DNA of 64,000 nucleotides from Halichondria panicea. Taxonomy: Eukaryota > Porifera > Demospongiae > Suberitida > Halichondriidae. Under the pieces are notes generated by a model. The model was not told the origin of the DNA. It was given only the letters and a program-made list of their open reading frames with translations, and did no database searches. Below, one piece after another: positions 21,559-34,030 of this stretch; within the stretch, counting starts at the first letter, position 1; every line of letters starts with the position of its first letter. A program made the translations under genes and the position numbers. The stretch lies in NCBI RefSeq assembly GCF_963675165.1, contig NC_087386.1, positions 1,812,669 to 1,876,668 on the forward strand, read 5' to 3'.

Positions 21559-23438
21559 ATGATTCTATTTCTAACTGCTCTGCTCATCAGTGGCTATTGT
21601 GATACTCTCACTTGTAATCAAACAGGTATATAAGTTTAAGTAGCATCGAATTATTTTAATGTTGTATTCCAATCGATTAGTCCTTCCTACACTGTATCGC
21701 GGTCTGTGGTTTGATGGTGATCCAATTACATACAACGATATTCTGATCACCTATCCATCATTTTGTACACTGCCAAACTTTCTTGTTAGATTCAGTGTTT
21801 GTGAATACAGTGTTGCACTGGGTGACGGAGCAATCATTCCATCTCCTCCTGATCTCAATAGTTTAGATTATGTCAGAAATTTCATTGCTTGGAACAGAGA
21901 CACATTGAATAGTTTTATTGACTTTGACCTCACTACAGCAATGGCTGGGATTACTGCTATAGAGCTCAGTTTCTTGAACAGTCCTGCCAACAGAATCAGT
22001 TTGCCAGAACCTAGACTATCTGTAGTTGAATATGCCCCAGGCTATAGAGATCGAAACGAAATAAGTATCACAACCTGGATATTTGACAATCAAGATCTGG
22101 CTCAGACAGACAACCAAATCAGAACTATTAGCATTCGGCCATTCCCATCACTTAGTGCTGCGAACCTCAGAATTAGGTTTCAATTCACAGTGTTTCATGA
22201 TTTTGATTGGGTCTTTCTGAGTGAAATACGATTTTGCACACAGCCTCAACGTCCTTTTCAGGCTATAATCTTTCAAACACCATCATCAATTATTGTTCAT
22301 CCAAGTGCAGACGACCTGAGAAGAGGATCAACAGAGTTAGTGTGCATTGTTTCCAGTGAAGGATCGTACGTATGGCAGTGGAAGAGAGACAATGGTATCA
22401 TATTAATGGAAAATAATGGGGACTACAATATCACCATTGGAGATGGAAGCAGAACAACTAAGTTGACGATTAACAATCTGGACTTTAGTGATGCTGCTAA
22501 TTATGAATGCATAGCAACAACAACACAGGATGTGGATTTAAGGAACTCAACAGCGTATTTAGTGGAGTTTCCAGGTACCTAAATTACTTAATACATGACT
22601 AATTAACTTGCTCTTCCTTCCATTCTAGAGCGTGTCATTACTACACCTTATGTCAGTAGATATCTACAGACTGGAGAGGTTACCCTGACCTGTGAGCTCC
22701 ATGGTTACCAGTCATCACTCTCTCCCCCTGTGTGGCTAAACACAAATGGCAGTGAAACAAATGACTCTACCAAATACACTGTATCTGTGTATGAAGGAAA
22801 CAACACAATAATTCTACAAAATGGCACTGTCTTCCCTAGTATTATTTTGGACATCACAATTCACAACCTTTCATTAGCTGATGGAGGTACCTACACGTGT
22901 CGTGGTGTCAGAGGAGAGAGTGTCACTCAACTCACAATATTAGAAGGGACTGATCCAAACATGTTATCGCAAACATGCATTTCTACGTCTATAGAGGGTG
23001 AGTAAACTGTGACTGAGTTTACTTTCATTATACATTTTATATGCCTATTATCAGAAACAATTATAACTTGGTTTTGTATTTATTACTGCAGGTATCACTC
23101 CCACTCCATCCCCTGGCAACGAAACTACCACTCGTGTCCCTGTAATGGACGAAGCTATTGTCATCATAGCAGCTGCAGTAGGGAGTGTTATTATAGTACT
23201 CACAATACTTATCCTCATAATCTTCATCGTTTATCTACTGAGGAAGATCAACAAGATGAAAATATGTTTGACTGAAGCTGTACAAGTACCTAATTCTCTC
23301 TCCATACAAGAAAGGGAAGACACCTCAATTTCTGTGCAGGATGTGATATATGAAGAGATTGCCGAAAGACACGACATGTTATTGACAAATAACGAAGCCT
23401 ACGTGTGTGTGTCAACTCCTCTAGAAAATAGAAATTAG
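21559..23438 (+). CDS. U10: intact split-type receptor, 558 aa
   Basis: Exons 21559..21625, 21681..22574, 22629..22997 and 23092..23438 join in frame. The first Cys-bounded loop is distinctive (C TLPNFLVRFSV C, preceded by ITYPSF). The second variable region is SVVEYAPGYRDRNEISI. Ig1 has WQWKRDNGIILMENNGD; Ig2 has the WLNTNGSETND form. A short stalk (TPTPSPGNETTTR) leads to an Ile-rich TM, LLRKINKMK, and a tail with VIYEEI and EAYVCV. The 5' half is fused-class-like and the 3' half is split-class, so the gene is itself a mosaic. The proline-rich element follows at 23572-23700, and the remaining spacer to 24063 shows no ORF. Confidence 0.85.
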
Positions 23439-24063
23439 AAATTAACATTTCTGAGCAGACCTTTAACACTATCCTGTGTTTGCATACCATTTACCTGATA
23501 CTTTATCTGTAAAAACATTTTGTGTGTTACGTGTGTACAATAGTAATTCCATTTGAGAAGCAATCTGAGAACGCTGTTTTAAATCACCTGTTCCTGGGAA
23601 ACCCACAATAGCGACGAAGACGTCCAAACAGCGAGTTAGACCCCCTGTGAAGATTAAGCCCAATGTCAAACGAAAGCCTATAAAGTCGAAATATCTAAAT
23701 ATATTATAGTGGACATGCATGTTCCATTGAGATCTTGTGGTATAGTATGTCTAAGATTAATTTTTAGCGATATTAAATTGAGCAACAGATAGTTGACTCA
23801 TGAACACTGGTGTTTGTGATTGTTTATCAAACAGTGACGTTGTTTGTGTAAACTTGTCACTGTAGTGTGGGAAATTATTTAAACCATATCATAATTACTC
23901 AGTATTACCTCAGTACATCAGTTGTTGACGTCCCTATTATGTGCAGATCATTCACTTTTTATCAATTCATGCGTAATCCTTCCACTGTATAATTTGTTCC
24001 ACTTAACTCTTGTACACAATTATTCATATATAGCTAAAGTTACTACCTCTTGCTGAGCAAATC

Positions 24064-25811
24064 ATGATTCTATTTCTAACTGCTCTGCTTATCAGTGGCT
24101 ATTGTGATGCTCTCACTTGTAATCAAACAGGTGAGCTTAAGCAGACATTTGAAGACTTATTTTCATATATGTATTCCACCAATTAGCCCTTCCTACTCTG
24201 TATCGAGGTCTGTGGTTAGATGGTGATCCAATTACATACAACGATGTTCTGATCACCTATCCATCAAATTGTACAAAGAATATTCTTGCTAGCACTGTCT
24301 GTGATCACAGTGTTGTACTGGGTGACGGAGCAATCATTCCATCTCCTCCTGATCTCAATAGTGCAAGTTATTTCAGACATTTCATTGCTTGGAACAGAGA
24401 CTCATTGAATAGTTTTATTGACTTTGACCTCACTGCAGCAACGGCTGGGATTACTGCTATAGAACTCAGTTTCTTGAACAATCCTGCCAGTGGAATCAGT
24501 TTGCCAGAACCTAGACTATCTGTAGTTGAATATACCCGAGGCCTGAGAGATCGAAGTGAAGTAAGTATAACAACCTGGATATTTGATAATCAAGATCTGG
24601 CTCAGACAGACAACCAAATCAGAACTATTAGCATTCGGCCATTCCCACCACTTAGTGCTGTGAACCTCAGAATTAGGTTTCAATTCACAGCGTTTCATGA
24701 TTTTCATTGGGTCTTTCTGAGTGAAGTACGATTTTGCACACAGCCTCAACCTCCTTTTCAACTTATTAACGCTGTCATCCTTCAAATACCATCATCAATT
24801 GTTGTTCAGCCAAGTGCAAGCAATCTGAGAAGAAGATCAACAGATTTAGTGTGCACTGTTTCCAGTGAAGGATCGTACGTATGGCAGTGGAAGAGAGACA
24901 ATGGTATCATATTAATGGAAAATAATGGGGACTACAGAATCACCATTGGAGACGGAAGCAGAACAACTAAGTTGTTGATTAACAATCTGGACTTTAGTGA
25001 TGCTGCTAATTATGAATGCATAGCAACAACAACACAGGATGTGGATTTAAGGAACTCAACAGTGTATTTAGTGGAGTTCCCAGGTACGTAAATTACTTAA
25101 TACATGACTAATTAACTTGCTGTTCCTTCCATTCTAGAGCGTGTCATTACTGCACCTGATGTCAGTGAGTATCTACAGACTGGAGAGGTTACCCTGACCT
25201 GTGAGCTCCATGGTTACCAGTCATCACTCTCTCCTCCTGTGTGGCTAGACTTGGGTGGCAGTGAAATAAATACCACTACCAAATACACTGTGTCTGTGTG
25301 TGAAGGAAACAACACCATAATTCTACAGAATGGCACTGTTGTCCCTAGTATCATTTTGGACATCACCATTCACAATCTTTCATCAGCTGATGGAGGAGGT
25401 ACCTACACGTGTCGTGGTGTCAGAGGAGAGAGTGTCACTCAACTCACAATAGTGGAGGGTACAGCCCCTCCCACTGCACCACCTCCTCCAACCACACTCC
25501 ATTTGACTACTCGTTCAACGCAGCCTACGTTAGCACCTAATAACCAGTTGCCTCCTGTACATATTTTAGTATCCGTAGTAACCATCCTAGTCATTGCATT
25601 GCTTCTCTTCATTGTCTTTATCGTTTGCCTTTTGAGGAAGATAAGGAAAAAGAAATCGTTTTTGACTGAAGCTGTAAAAGTACCTAATCTACTCTCCGTA
25701 AAAGAAAAGTGTTCAATTTCTGTGCAGGATGTGATATATGAAGAGATAGCTGAAAGAAGCGTCATGTCATTGACAAAGAACGAGGCCTACGTGTGTGTGT
25801 CGACTCTTTAA
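24064..25811 (+). CDS. U11: intact fused-type receptor, 545 aa
   Basis: Exons 24064..24130, 24187..25083 and 25138..25811 join in frame. The N-domain has a shortened variable loop (C TKNILASTV C) and a DHSVVLGD variant. The second variable region is VVEYTRGLRDRSEVSI. Ig1 has WQWKRDNGIILMENNGD; Ig2 has GGGTYTC. The stalk is long and Thr/Pro rich (TAPPPPTTLHLTT). The TM is of the VHILVSVVTILVIALLL type, followed by LLRKIRKKK. The tail has VIYEEI, EAYVCV and ends early at VSTL. Exon 2 uses a GTACGT donor. The spacer 25812-26335 has the TG-tract flank. Confidence 0.85.
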
Positions 25812-26335
25812 AAAAAATAGAAAACCCGAAAGTTATTAACATTATTCTGGACTAATTTGTCAATGTCTGTGTTAATAATTATGTAACCATTGTTTGTGAA
25901 TTAGTTTTGTGCAAATCCATTTACCCTAATACTTTAATTTATCTATATAGCTGTAAACTAGCCTCCTTCTCAGGCGTCTTTTTGAGTAGAGGAAGTGGTC
26001 ACGAGGACAAGGCCAGCTGTAAACATATAATGCGTGCATGTGTGTGTGCAATAGTCTGTGTTTTAATAATTAAGGAAGAGAATTGAGCAACAGAGAGTTG
26101 ACTGTATATCAAACATTGTCAAATTAGTGCTGCAGACTAGCTATATACAGTACACTGACCTGCCTATGTGCAAATCATTTCAATATTTGTCATTTAATTG
26201 AACCCATTCTCATGCAACTTATTTGCTTTCTAATTCCACTCTTAAAACATCTCTATATCTGCCTACTTATATATAATCATGTACTTATAATTTAAAGTTG
26301 GACTAACAGGCTCTCGTCTCTATAACTGAACAATC

Positions 26336-28175
26336 ATGATTCTATTTCTAACTGCTCTGCTCATCAGTGGCTATTGTGATGCTCTCACTTGTAATCAAAC
26401 AGGTGAGCTTAAGCAGACATCTGAAGACTTAATTCAATGTTGTATTATCCAACTGATTAGCCATTCCTACACTGTATCACGGTCTGTGGTTAGATGGTGA
26501 TCCAATTACATACAACGATGTTCTGATCACCTATCCATCAAATTGTACATGGAGGAGCATTCTTGAAAGATTCATTGTCTGTGATTACAGTGTTGTACTT
26601 GGTGACGGAGCAATCATTCCATCTCCTCCTGATCTCAATAGTGCAAGTTATTTCACACATTTCATTGCTTGGAACAGAGACTCATTGAATAGTTTTATTG
26701 ATTTTGACCTCACTACAGCAACGGCTGGGATTACTGCTATAGAGCTCAGTTTGTTGAACAGTCCAGTCAACGGAATCAGTTTGCCAGAACCTAGACTATC
26801 TGTAGTTGAATATAACCCAAACCTTAGTGTTCGAAACGAAACAAATATTATAACCTGGATATTTGATAATCAAGATCTGACTCGAATAGACAACCAAATC
26901 AGAACTATTAGCATTCAGCCACTCACACCACTTAGTGCTGCAAACCTCAGAATTAGGTTCCAATTCACAGTGTTTCATGATTTTGATTGGGTCTTTCTGG
27001 GTGAAATAAGATTTTGCACACAGCCTCAACCTCCTTTTCAACTTATTAACGCTGTCATACTTTGAACACCATCATCAATTATTGTTCAACCAAATGCAGG
27101 CGACCTGAGAAGAGAATCAACAGAGTTAGTGTGTACTATTTTGGGTGAAGGATCGTACGTATGGCAGTGGAGGAGAGACAATGCTATCATACTGATGGAA
27201 AATGGTGAGTACTACAGAATCACCATTGGAGACGGAAGCAGAACAACTAAGTTGACGATTAACAATCTGGACTTTAGTGATGCTGCTAATTATGAATGCA
27301 TAGCAACAATAACACAGGATGTGGATTTAATGAACTCAACAGTGTATTTAGTGGAATTTCCAGGTACCTAAATTACTTAATACAAATTGCCATTCTACAC
27401 CCTGCATGTACTCGTGTACATATTCACCTATTAAATGTATATTGCTGTCCTTCCTTTCTAGAACATGTCGTTTCCACATCTGGTGTGTGTGGGTATCTAC
27501 AGACTGGAGAGGTTACCCTGACCTGTGAGCTCCATGGTTACCAGTCATCACTCTTTCCTCCTGTGTGGCTGGACTTGGGTGGCAGTGAAATAACCGCATG
27601 TACAAAATACACCATCACTTCTGGTGAAGGAGGGAACACCATCGTTTTTGAGAATGGCACTGCTATCCCTAGTGTGATTGTCAGGCTTAGAATTCGAGAT
27701 CTATCGTTAGCCGATGGAGGGAACTACACGTGTCGTGGTGTCGGAGGAGGAGAGAGTGTCACTCAACTTGTGATTACAGAAGGGACAGCCTCTCCCACTA
27801 CACCAACCCCTCCCACTACTGCACTACCTGTGACTACTCAGCACACGTTAGCACCTAGTAATGTTTTGCTACCAACAGTACATGGATTAGTATCCATAGT
27901 AACTCTCCTAGTGATTGCATTACTTCTCCTTATTGTATTCATCGTTTTACCTACTGAGGAAGAAGATCAACAAGATAATACATTCCTTAATACGCTCGAC
28001 TGAAGCTGCACAAGTACCTAATTCTCTCTCCATACAAGAAAGGGAAGACACCTCAATTTCTGTGCAGGATGTGACATATGAAGAGATTGCCGAAAGAAGC
28101 AACATGTTATTGACAAAGAACGAAGCCTACGTGTGTGTGTCGACTCCTAGGAAAATAGACAATCAAAAAAATTAA
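26336..28175 (+). pseudogene. U12: fused-type unit with a hinge stop and TM frameshift
   Basis: Exons are 26336..26402, 26461..27363 and 27462..28175. TGA at 27063 replaces a CGA present in U9 and U21 (AVILRTPSS becomes AVIL-stop). In exon 3 an extra T near 27954 (ATCGTTTTACC) shifts the frame at the end of the membrane helix, giving VLPTEEEDQQDN and a stop at 28001-28003 instead of LLRKKINK. The true-frame tail (VTYEEI, EAYVCV) continues to 28175. It is the counterpart of U9 and U21 in the repeated three-gene block. The spacer to 28869 holds the proline-rich element from about 28329. Confidence 0.85.
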
Positions 28176-28869
28176 ACTTTTACTGAGCAGCCTTTAACAT
28201 TATCCTGGACTAATTTGTCACAATGTTTGTATGTACTATTGTTTGTGCATTTGTGCATAATTATCCATTTACCCTATATACTCTGACACATATATGTGGT
28301 TCCATTTGAGTTGCTTTGAAATGTCTATATAATAAACCACCTGTTCCTGGGAAACCCACATGCAATAGCGACGAAGCCGTCCAAATAGCCAGTTCTACCC
28401 TGTGGAGTTTAAGCCCAACGTCAAACCAAAGCCTAAGCCTCAAAATATGTAATTTGCTTGGCATGTCATAATAACATTGTGTTGAAGTCATACAGTAGCT
28501 ATAATACGTACTGTATGTAATTTTTTGTGAGTATTAAAGAGAATTGAGCAACAGAGAGTTGATTCATGAACACCGTATATCAAACATTGACATTATCTGT
28601 ATAAAGTTGTCAAATTATTAATTACTGCACATTATGCAAACTAGCTATAATATATACCTCAGTACGTATACACTGTGACGATGTGCAAATCATTTCAATT
28701 TGTCAATTCATGGATGTGTTTGATTGAACCCATTCTCATATGCATACCACATATTTACTTTCTATAATTCCACTCTTAAAAACATCTCTATTTCCGCCTA
28801 TAATTTTATACATGTAGTCTACTCATAATTTAAAATCGGTTGGACTAACAGGCTCTTAACTGAACAATC

Positions 28870-30612
28870 ATGATTCTATTTCTAACTGCTCTGCTCATCA
28901 GTGACTATTGTGATGCTCTCACTTGTACTCAAACAGGTATATAAGTTTAAGTAGCATCGAATTATTTTAATGTTGTATTCCAACCGATTAGTCCTTCCTA
29001 CACTGTATCGCGGTCTGTGGTTAGATGGTGATCCAATTACATACAACGATATTCTGATCACCTATCCATCAAATTGTACACGGCCAAATGTTCTTGTTAG
29101 ATTCAGTGTTTGTGAATACAGTGTCGCACTGGGTGACGGAGCAATCATTCCATCTCCTCCTGATCTCAATAGTTTAGGTTATGTCAGACATTTCATTGCT
29201 TGGAACAGAGACTCATTGAATAGTTTTATTGATTTTGACCTCACTAAAGCAACGGCTGGAATTACTGCTATAGAGCTGAGTTTCTTGAACAGTCCTGCCA
29301 ACAGAATCAGTTTGCCAGAACCTAGACTATTTGTTATTGAATATGCCCCAGGCTATAAAGATCGAAACGAAAAAAGTATCACAACCAGGATATTTGATAA
29401 TCAAGATCTGACTCAGACAGACAACCAAATCAGAACTATTAGCATTCGGCCATTCACACCACTTAGTGCTGCGAACCTCAGAATTAGGTTTCCAATTCAC
29501 AGTGCTTCATGATTTTGATTGGGTCTTTCTGAGTGAAATACGGTTTTGCACACAGCCTCAACCTCCTTTTCAACTTATTAAGGCTGTCATCCTTCAAACA
29601 CCATCATCTATTATTGTTCAGCCAAGCGCAGACGATTTGAGAAGAGGATCAACAGAGTTAGTGTGCACTATTTCCAGTGAAGGATCGTACGTATGGCAGT
29701 GGAAGAGCGATAAAAATACAATAGAAATAGAAAAGAAAGGCCACTACACAGTCACCATTGGAGACGGAAGTAGAACTACTAAGTTGAGGATAAACAAACT
29801 GGACTTCAGTAATGCTGCTAATTATGAATGCATAGCAACAACAACACAGGATGTGGGTTTAAAGAACTCAACAACGTATTTAGTGGAGTTTCCAGGTACG
29901 TAAGTATCATACTCACATACTCACCTATTACTGTCCATCCTTTCTAGAGCATGTCGTTTCCACATCTGGTGTGTGTGGATATCGACACACAGAAGAGGTT
30001 ACCTTGACCTGTGAGCTCCATGGTTACCAGTCATCACTCTCTCTTCCTGTGTGGCTAAACACAAATGGCAGTGAAATAACCACCACTACAAAATACACTA
30101 TCACTTCTGGTGAAGGGTTGAACGTAATTGTCTCTGAGAATGGAATTACTAACCCGAGTGTGATTGTCATGCTTAGAATTCGAGATCTATCGTTAGCTGA
30201 TGGAGGTACCTACACGTGTCGTGGTGTCAGAGGAGGGAAGGGTGTCACTCACCTTGCCATTTTAGAAGGAATAGCCCCTCCCAGTACACCACCTTTGACC
30301 TCGTTAGCACCCAGTAATGTTTTGCTACCAACAGTGCATGGATTAGTATCCATAGTAACTCTCCTAGTGATTGCATTACTTCTCCTCATTATCTTCATCG
30401 TTTACCTACTGAGGAAGATCAACAAAACAAAGAATTCCTTAATACGCTCGACTGAAGCTTTACAAGTACCTAATTCTCTCTCCATACAAGAAAGGGAAGA
30501 CACCTCAATTTCTGTGCAGGATGTACTATATGAAGAGATTTCCGAAAGACGCGTCGTGTCATTGACAAAGAATGAAGCCTATGTGTGTGTGTCGACTCCT
30601 CTAGAAAAATAG
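28870..30612 (+). pseudogene. U13: fused-type unit with a 1-nt frameshift in exon 2
   Basis: Exons are 28870..28936, 28992..29895 and 29948..30612. A single extra T near 29490 (AGGTTTCC for AGGTTCC) breaks the N-domain at RIRF and ends translation at about 29510. Everything else is open: signal peptide (ISDYCDALTCTQT), Ig1 (WQWKSDKNTIEIEKKGH, an unusual loop), Ig2, a shortened stalk (APPSTPPLTS), TM, LLRKINKTK, and a tail with VLYEEI and EAYVCV. The lesion is in a short T run, so a sequencing or assembly error is a real alternative and the gene may be functional. The spacer to 31278 has the proline-rich element from 30790. Confidence 0.65.
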
Positions 30613-31278
30613 ACAACCAAAAATTACCTTTTTTTACTTCGTCAATGTGTCTGTGTTTACTATAGTTTGCATTTATGCAAATCCATTTACCCTTAGACTT
30701 TATAGCTGTAAACACCCTGTGTGTTACGTTGTGTGTGTGTATGCACGTACAATGGTATTTTCATTTGAGTTGCTTACAGAAATTCTAGAATGCTGTTAAA
30801 TAAACCATCTGTTCCTGGGAAACCCACAATAGCGACGAAGACGTCCAAATAGCCAGTTATATTCCCCTGTAAGGAGACCCCCTGTGCATGGAAATTAAGC
30901 CCAATGTCATCCCAAAGCCTTTCCTTGCCTTGAAATATAAGTTGCTTGGTATAGCAAACACTTGTTACTCCTTTGAGGTAATGTGATATGTAGTAGCTAA
31001 GTATTTTTGGAAGTTTCAAGAAGAGATCTGATTCATGTACACTGATATTTGTTTTTAGTTGACGTTATCAGTATTTATAGCTCAGTACACGTTGACATCC
31101 CATGTGCAGGTCATTCGATTGTCATTTGTGACTCCATTATCATTATTTCTATTACACATGTCCCATATTTGCTTATCTAATGTTAGTTCCACCTCATTCT
31201 ATACCCGCCTCTTCTATGTACATGTACATAGCTAATTCGCAAAAGTTAGACTAACAAACTATTGTCTCTTGAACAATC

Positions 31279-33420
31279 ATGATTCTATTTCTAACTGTTC
31301 TGCTCATCAGTGACTATTGTGATGCTCTCACTTGTAATCAAACAGGTAAGGCTTAAGCAGACATTTGAAGACTTATTTTCATATTGTATTCCAACCAATT
31401 AGCCCTTCCTACACTGTATCGAGGTCTGTGGTTAGATGGTAGTCCAATTACATACAACGATGTTCTGATCACCTACAGTGCCTTTAGTCTATAGAGTAAA
31501 TAAACGCAATTTGGTACGTGTTAGTACATAAATGTCAATATTTTGAGATTGGAACATTTCTAAGAAAATATGATGATACCATTGTGTTGGTGAACAAATT
31601 ATCTAAAACATATCCAAAAATATTTCCATGGCAACCAAAGGTGGTGGGTATGTGGTGGTTTATAAAACACCAACATTTTTCTATAGTGGACAATCACTTA
31701 GCGACGGAAAAGACCAATTATTTTCGGCTAATGTATGGAACTTTGGCACAACATTCCTGAATAGTTTAGCTAACATATGCATGGTTACGTATAGCTTACA
31801 TAAGTATACGTACTGATTAATACTCAATTATAGGATATTTTAGGTGCCTTTTCGCTTAGCGATGGAACTCAAGCAAATTTGTCGGCTAAGGTCTAATTGT
31901 TTTTGCACATTAATTGTTAATAAATTTTCTATCTTTTGATACAAAAAAGTTGTCCAGAAATACTTTAGTTCCGGAGATATTTCATGTTACACATATATTT
32001 TACGATCACCCCCATTTTTACCTAAAATAATTTCCCACTACAACAAATTTTGGGGAAATATTTTCAAATAAGGTTGTAGCTTATTTATTCACCTACTACA
32101 CAATGGTATCAGCACAATTTCTTAGAAATGTTCCAATCTTGAGATACATTTAAGTACAACTACTCACTCTGTGATTAAATTTACTCTCAAAGCTGAAGGC
32201 ACTGTATCCATCAAATTGTACACAGAGAAACATTCTTGCTAGATTCACTTGTGATTACGGTGTTGTACTGGGTGACGGAACAATCATTCCATCTCCTCCT
32301 GATCTCAATAGTTCAAGTTATTTCAGACATTTCATTATTCCACTATTCCAGGTGAAGGATCATATGTATGGCAGTGGAAGAGAGACAATAGTATCATGAT
32401 TCTAGAAAATAATGGGGATTATAGAATCACCATTGAAGACGGAAGCAGAATAACTAAGTTGATTATTAACAATCTGGACTTTAGTGATGCTGCTATTATG
32501 AATGCATAGCAACAACACACGATGTGGATTTAATGAACTCAACAGTGTATTTAGTGGAGTTTCCAGGTACCTGGTATATATATTTATGATTAAAAAATTA
32601 AATCGCTGTTCCTTAATTCCAGAGCATGTCATTACTACACCTGATGTCAGTGGATATCTACAGACTGGAGAGGTTACCCTGACCTGTGAGCTCCATGGTT
32701 ACCAGTCATCACTCTCTCCTCCTGTGTGGCTAAACACAAATGGCAGTGAAACAAATGACTCTGCCAAATACACTGTGTCCGTGTGTGAAGGAAACAACAC
32801 CATAATTCTACAGAATGGCACTGTCGTCCCTAGTATCATTTTCAACATCACAATTCACAACCTTTCATTAGCTGATGGAGGTACCTACACATGTCGTGGT
32901 GTCAGAGGAGAGAGTGTCACTCAACTCACAATATTAGAAGGGACTGATCCAAATATGTTATCACAAACATGCATTTCCTCGTCTATAGAGGGTGAGTAAA
33001 CTGTGATTGAGTTTACTTTCATTATATGCTTATTATCAGAAACAATTATAACTTAGTTTCGTATTTACTGCAGGTATCACTCCCACTCCATCCCCTGGCA
33101 ACGAAACTACCACTCGTGTCCCTATAATGAACGAAGCCATTGTCACCATAGCAGCTGCAGTAGTGACTGTTATTATAGTACTTACAATACTTATCGTCAT
33201 AATCTTCATCGTTTATCTACTGAGGAAGATCAACAAGATGAAAATACGCTCAACTGAATCTGTACAAGTACTTAATTCTCTCTCCATACAAGAAAGGGAG
33301 GACACCTCAATTTCTGTGCAGGATGTGACATATGAAGAGATTGCCGAAAGAAATGACATGTTATTGACAAAGAACGAAGCCTACGTGTGTGTGTCGACTC
33401 CTCTAGAAAATAGAAATTAA
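31279..33420 (+). pseudogene. U14: split-type unit with transposon insertion and N-domain deletion
   Basis: Exon 1 is 31279..31345. Exon 2 starts at 31403 but is interrupted by a 729-bp element after ITY. It resumes at 32207 (PSNCTQRNILARFTC) and then jumps at about 32337 from the HFI strand to GEGSYVWQWKRDN, losing most of the N-domain and the start of Ig1. A further 1-nt deletion lies near 32493. Exons 3 (32623..32991) and 4 (33074..33420) are intact and end with VTYEEI and EAYVCV. The unit cannot make a receptor. The spacer to 34030 carries the proline-rich element from 33565. Confidence 0.9.
31476..32204 (+). mobile_element. Tc1/mariner-type non-autonomous element (729 bp) in U14 exon 2
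   Basis: The insertion splits an exon that is continuous in every other unit. It is flanked by a TA duplication (31474-31475 and 32205-32206). Its ends are CAGTGCCTTTAG and, on the other strand, CAGTGCCTTCAG. The inverted repeats extend imperfectly for about 100 bp: GATTGGAACATTTCTAAGAA occurs near 31548 and as its reverse complement near 32120. No transposase motif is seen in the short internal ORFs. CAGT termini with TA target sites are typical of Tc1/mariner, which is the basis for the call. Confidence 0.8.
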
Positions 33421-34030
33421 AAATTAACATTTCACTGAGCAGACCTTTAACACTATCCTGTGTTTGCATACCATTTACCTGATACTTTAATTTTCTCTAT
33501 CTGTAAAAACATTTTGTGTGTTACGTGTGTACAATAGTAATTCCATTTGAGAAGCAATCTGAGAATGCTGTTTTATAATAAACCACCTGTTCCTGGGAAA
33601 CTCACAATAGCGACAAAGACGTCCAAACAGCGAGTTAGACCCCCTGTGGAGATTAAGCCCAATGTCATTAGTATGTTAAGTATTTTTGCAAGTTGCAATA
33701 TTAAATCTATCAACAGATAGTTGACTCATGAACACTGGTGTTTGTGATTGTTTGTCAAACATTGACGTTGTTTGTATAAACTTGTCACTGTAGTGTGGGA
33801 AATTATTTAAACCATATCATAATTCTCAGTAATACCTCGGTACATTAGTTGTTGACGTCCCTATTATGTGCAGATCATTCACTATTCATGCGTAATCCTT
33901 CCACTATATAATTTGTTCAATTCTGCATGCCCCCATTCTATATAATGAGTAGATACTGCAACTCTTGTACACATATTCATAGCTAAAGTTGTACTAACAC
34001 AAACTAGCTCTTGCTCTAATCTGAGCAGTC

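Noticed and set aside
31518..31816. Short ORFs inside the 729-bp transposon as a possible transposase
   Set aside because: Too short, with no DDE or helix-turn-helix pattern; overlapping frames in AT-rich DNA.
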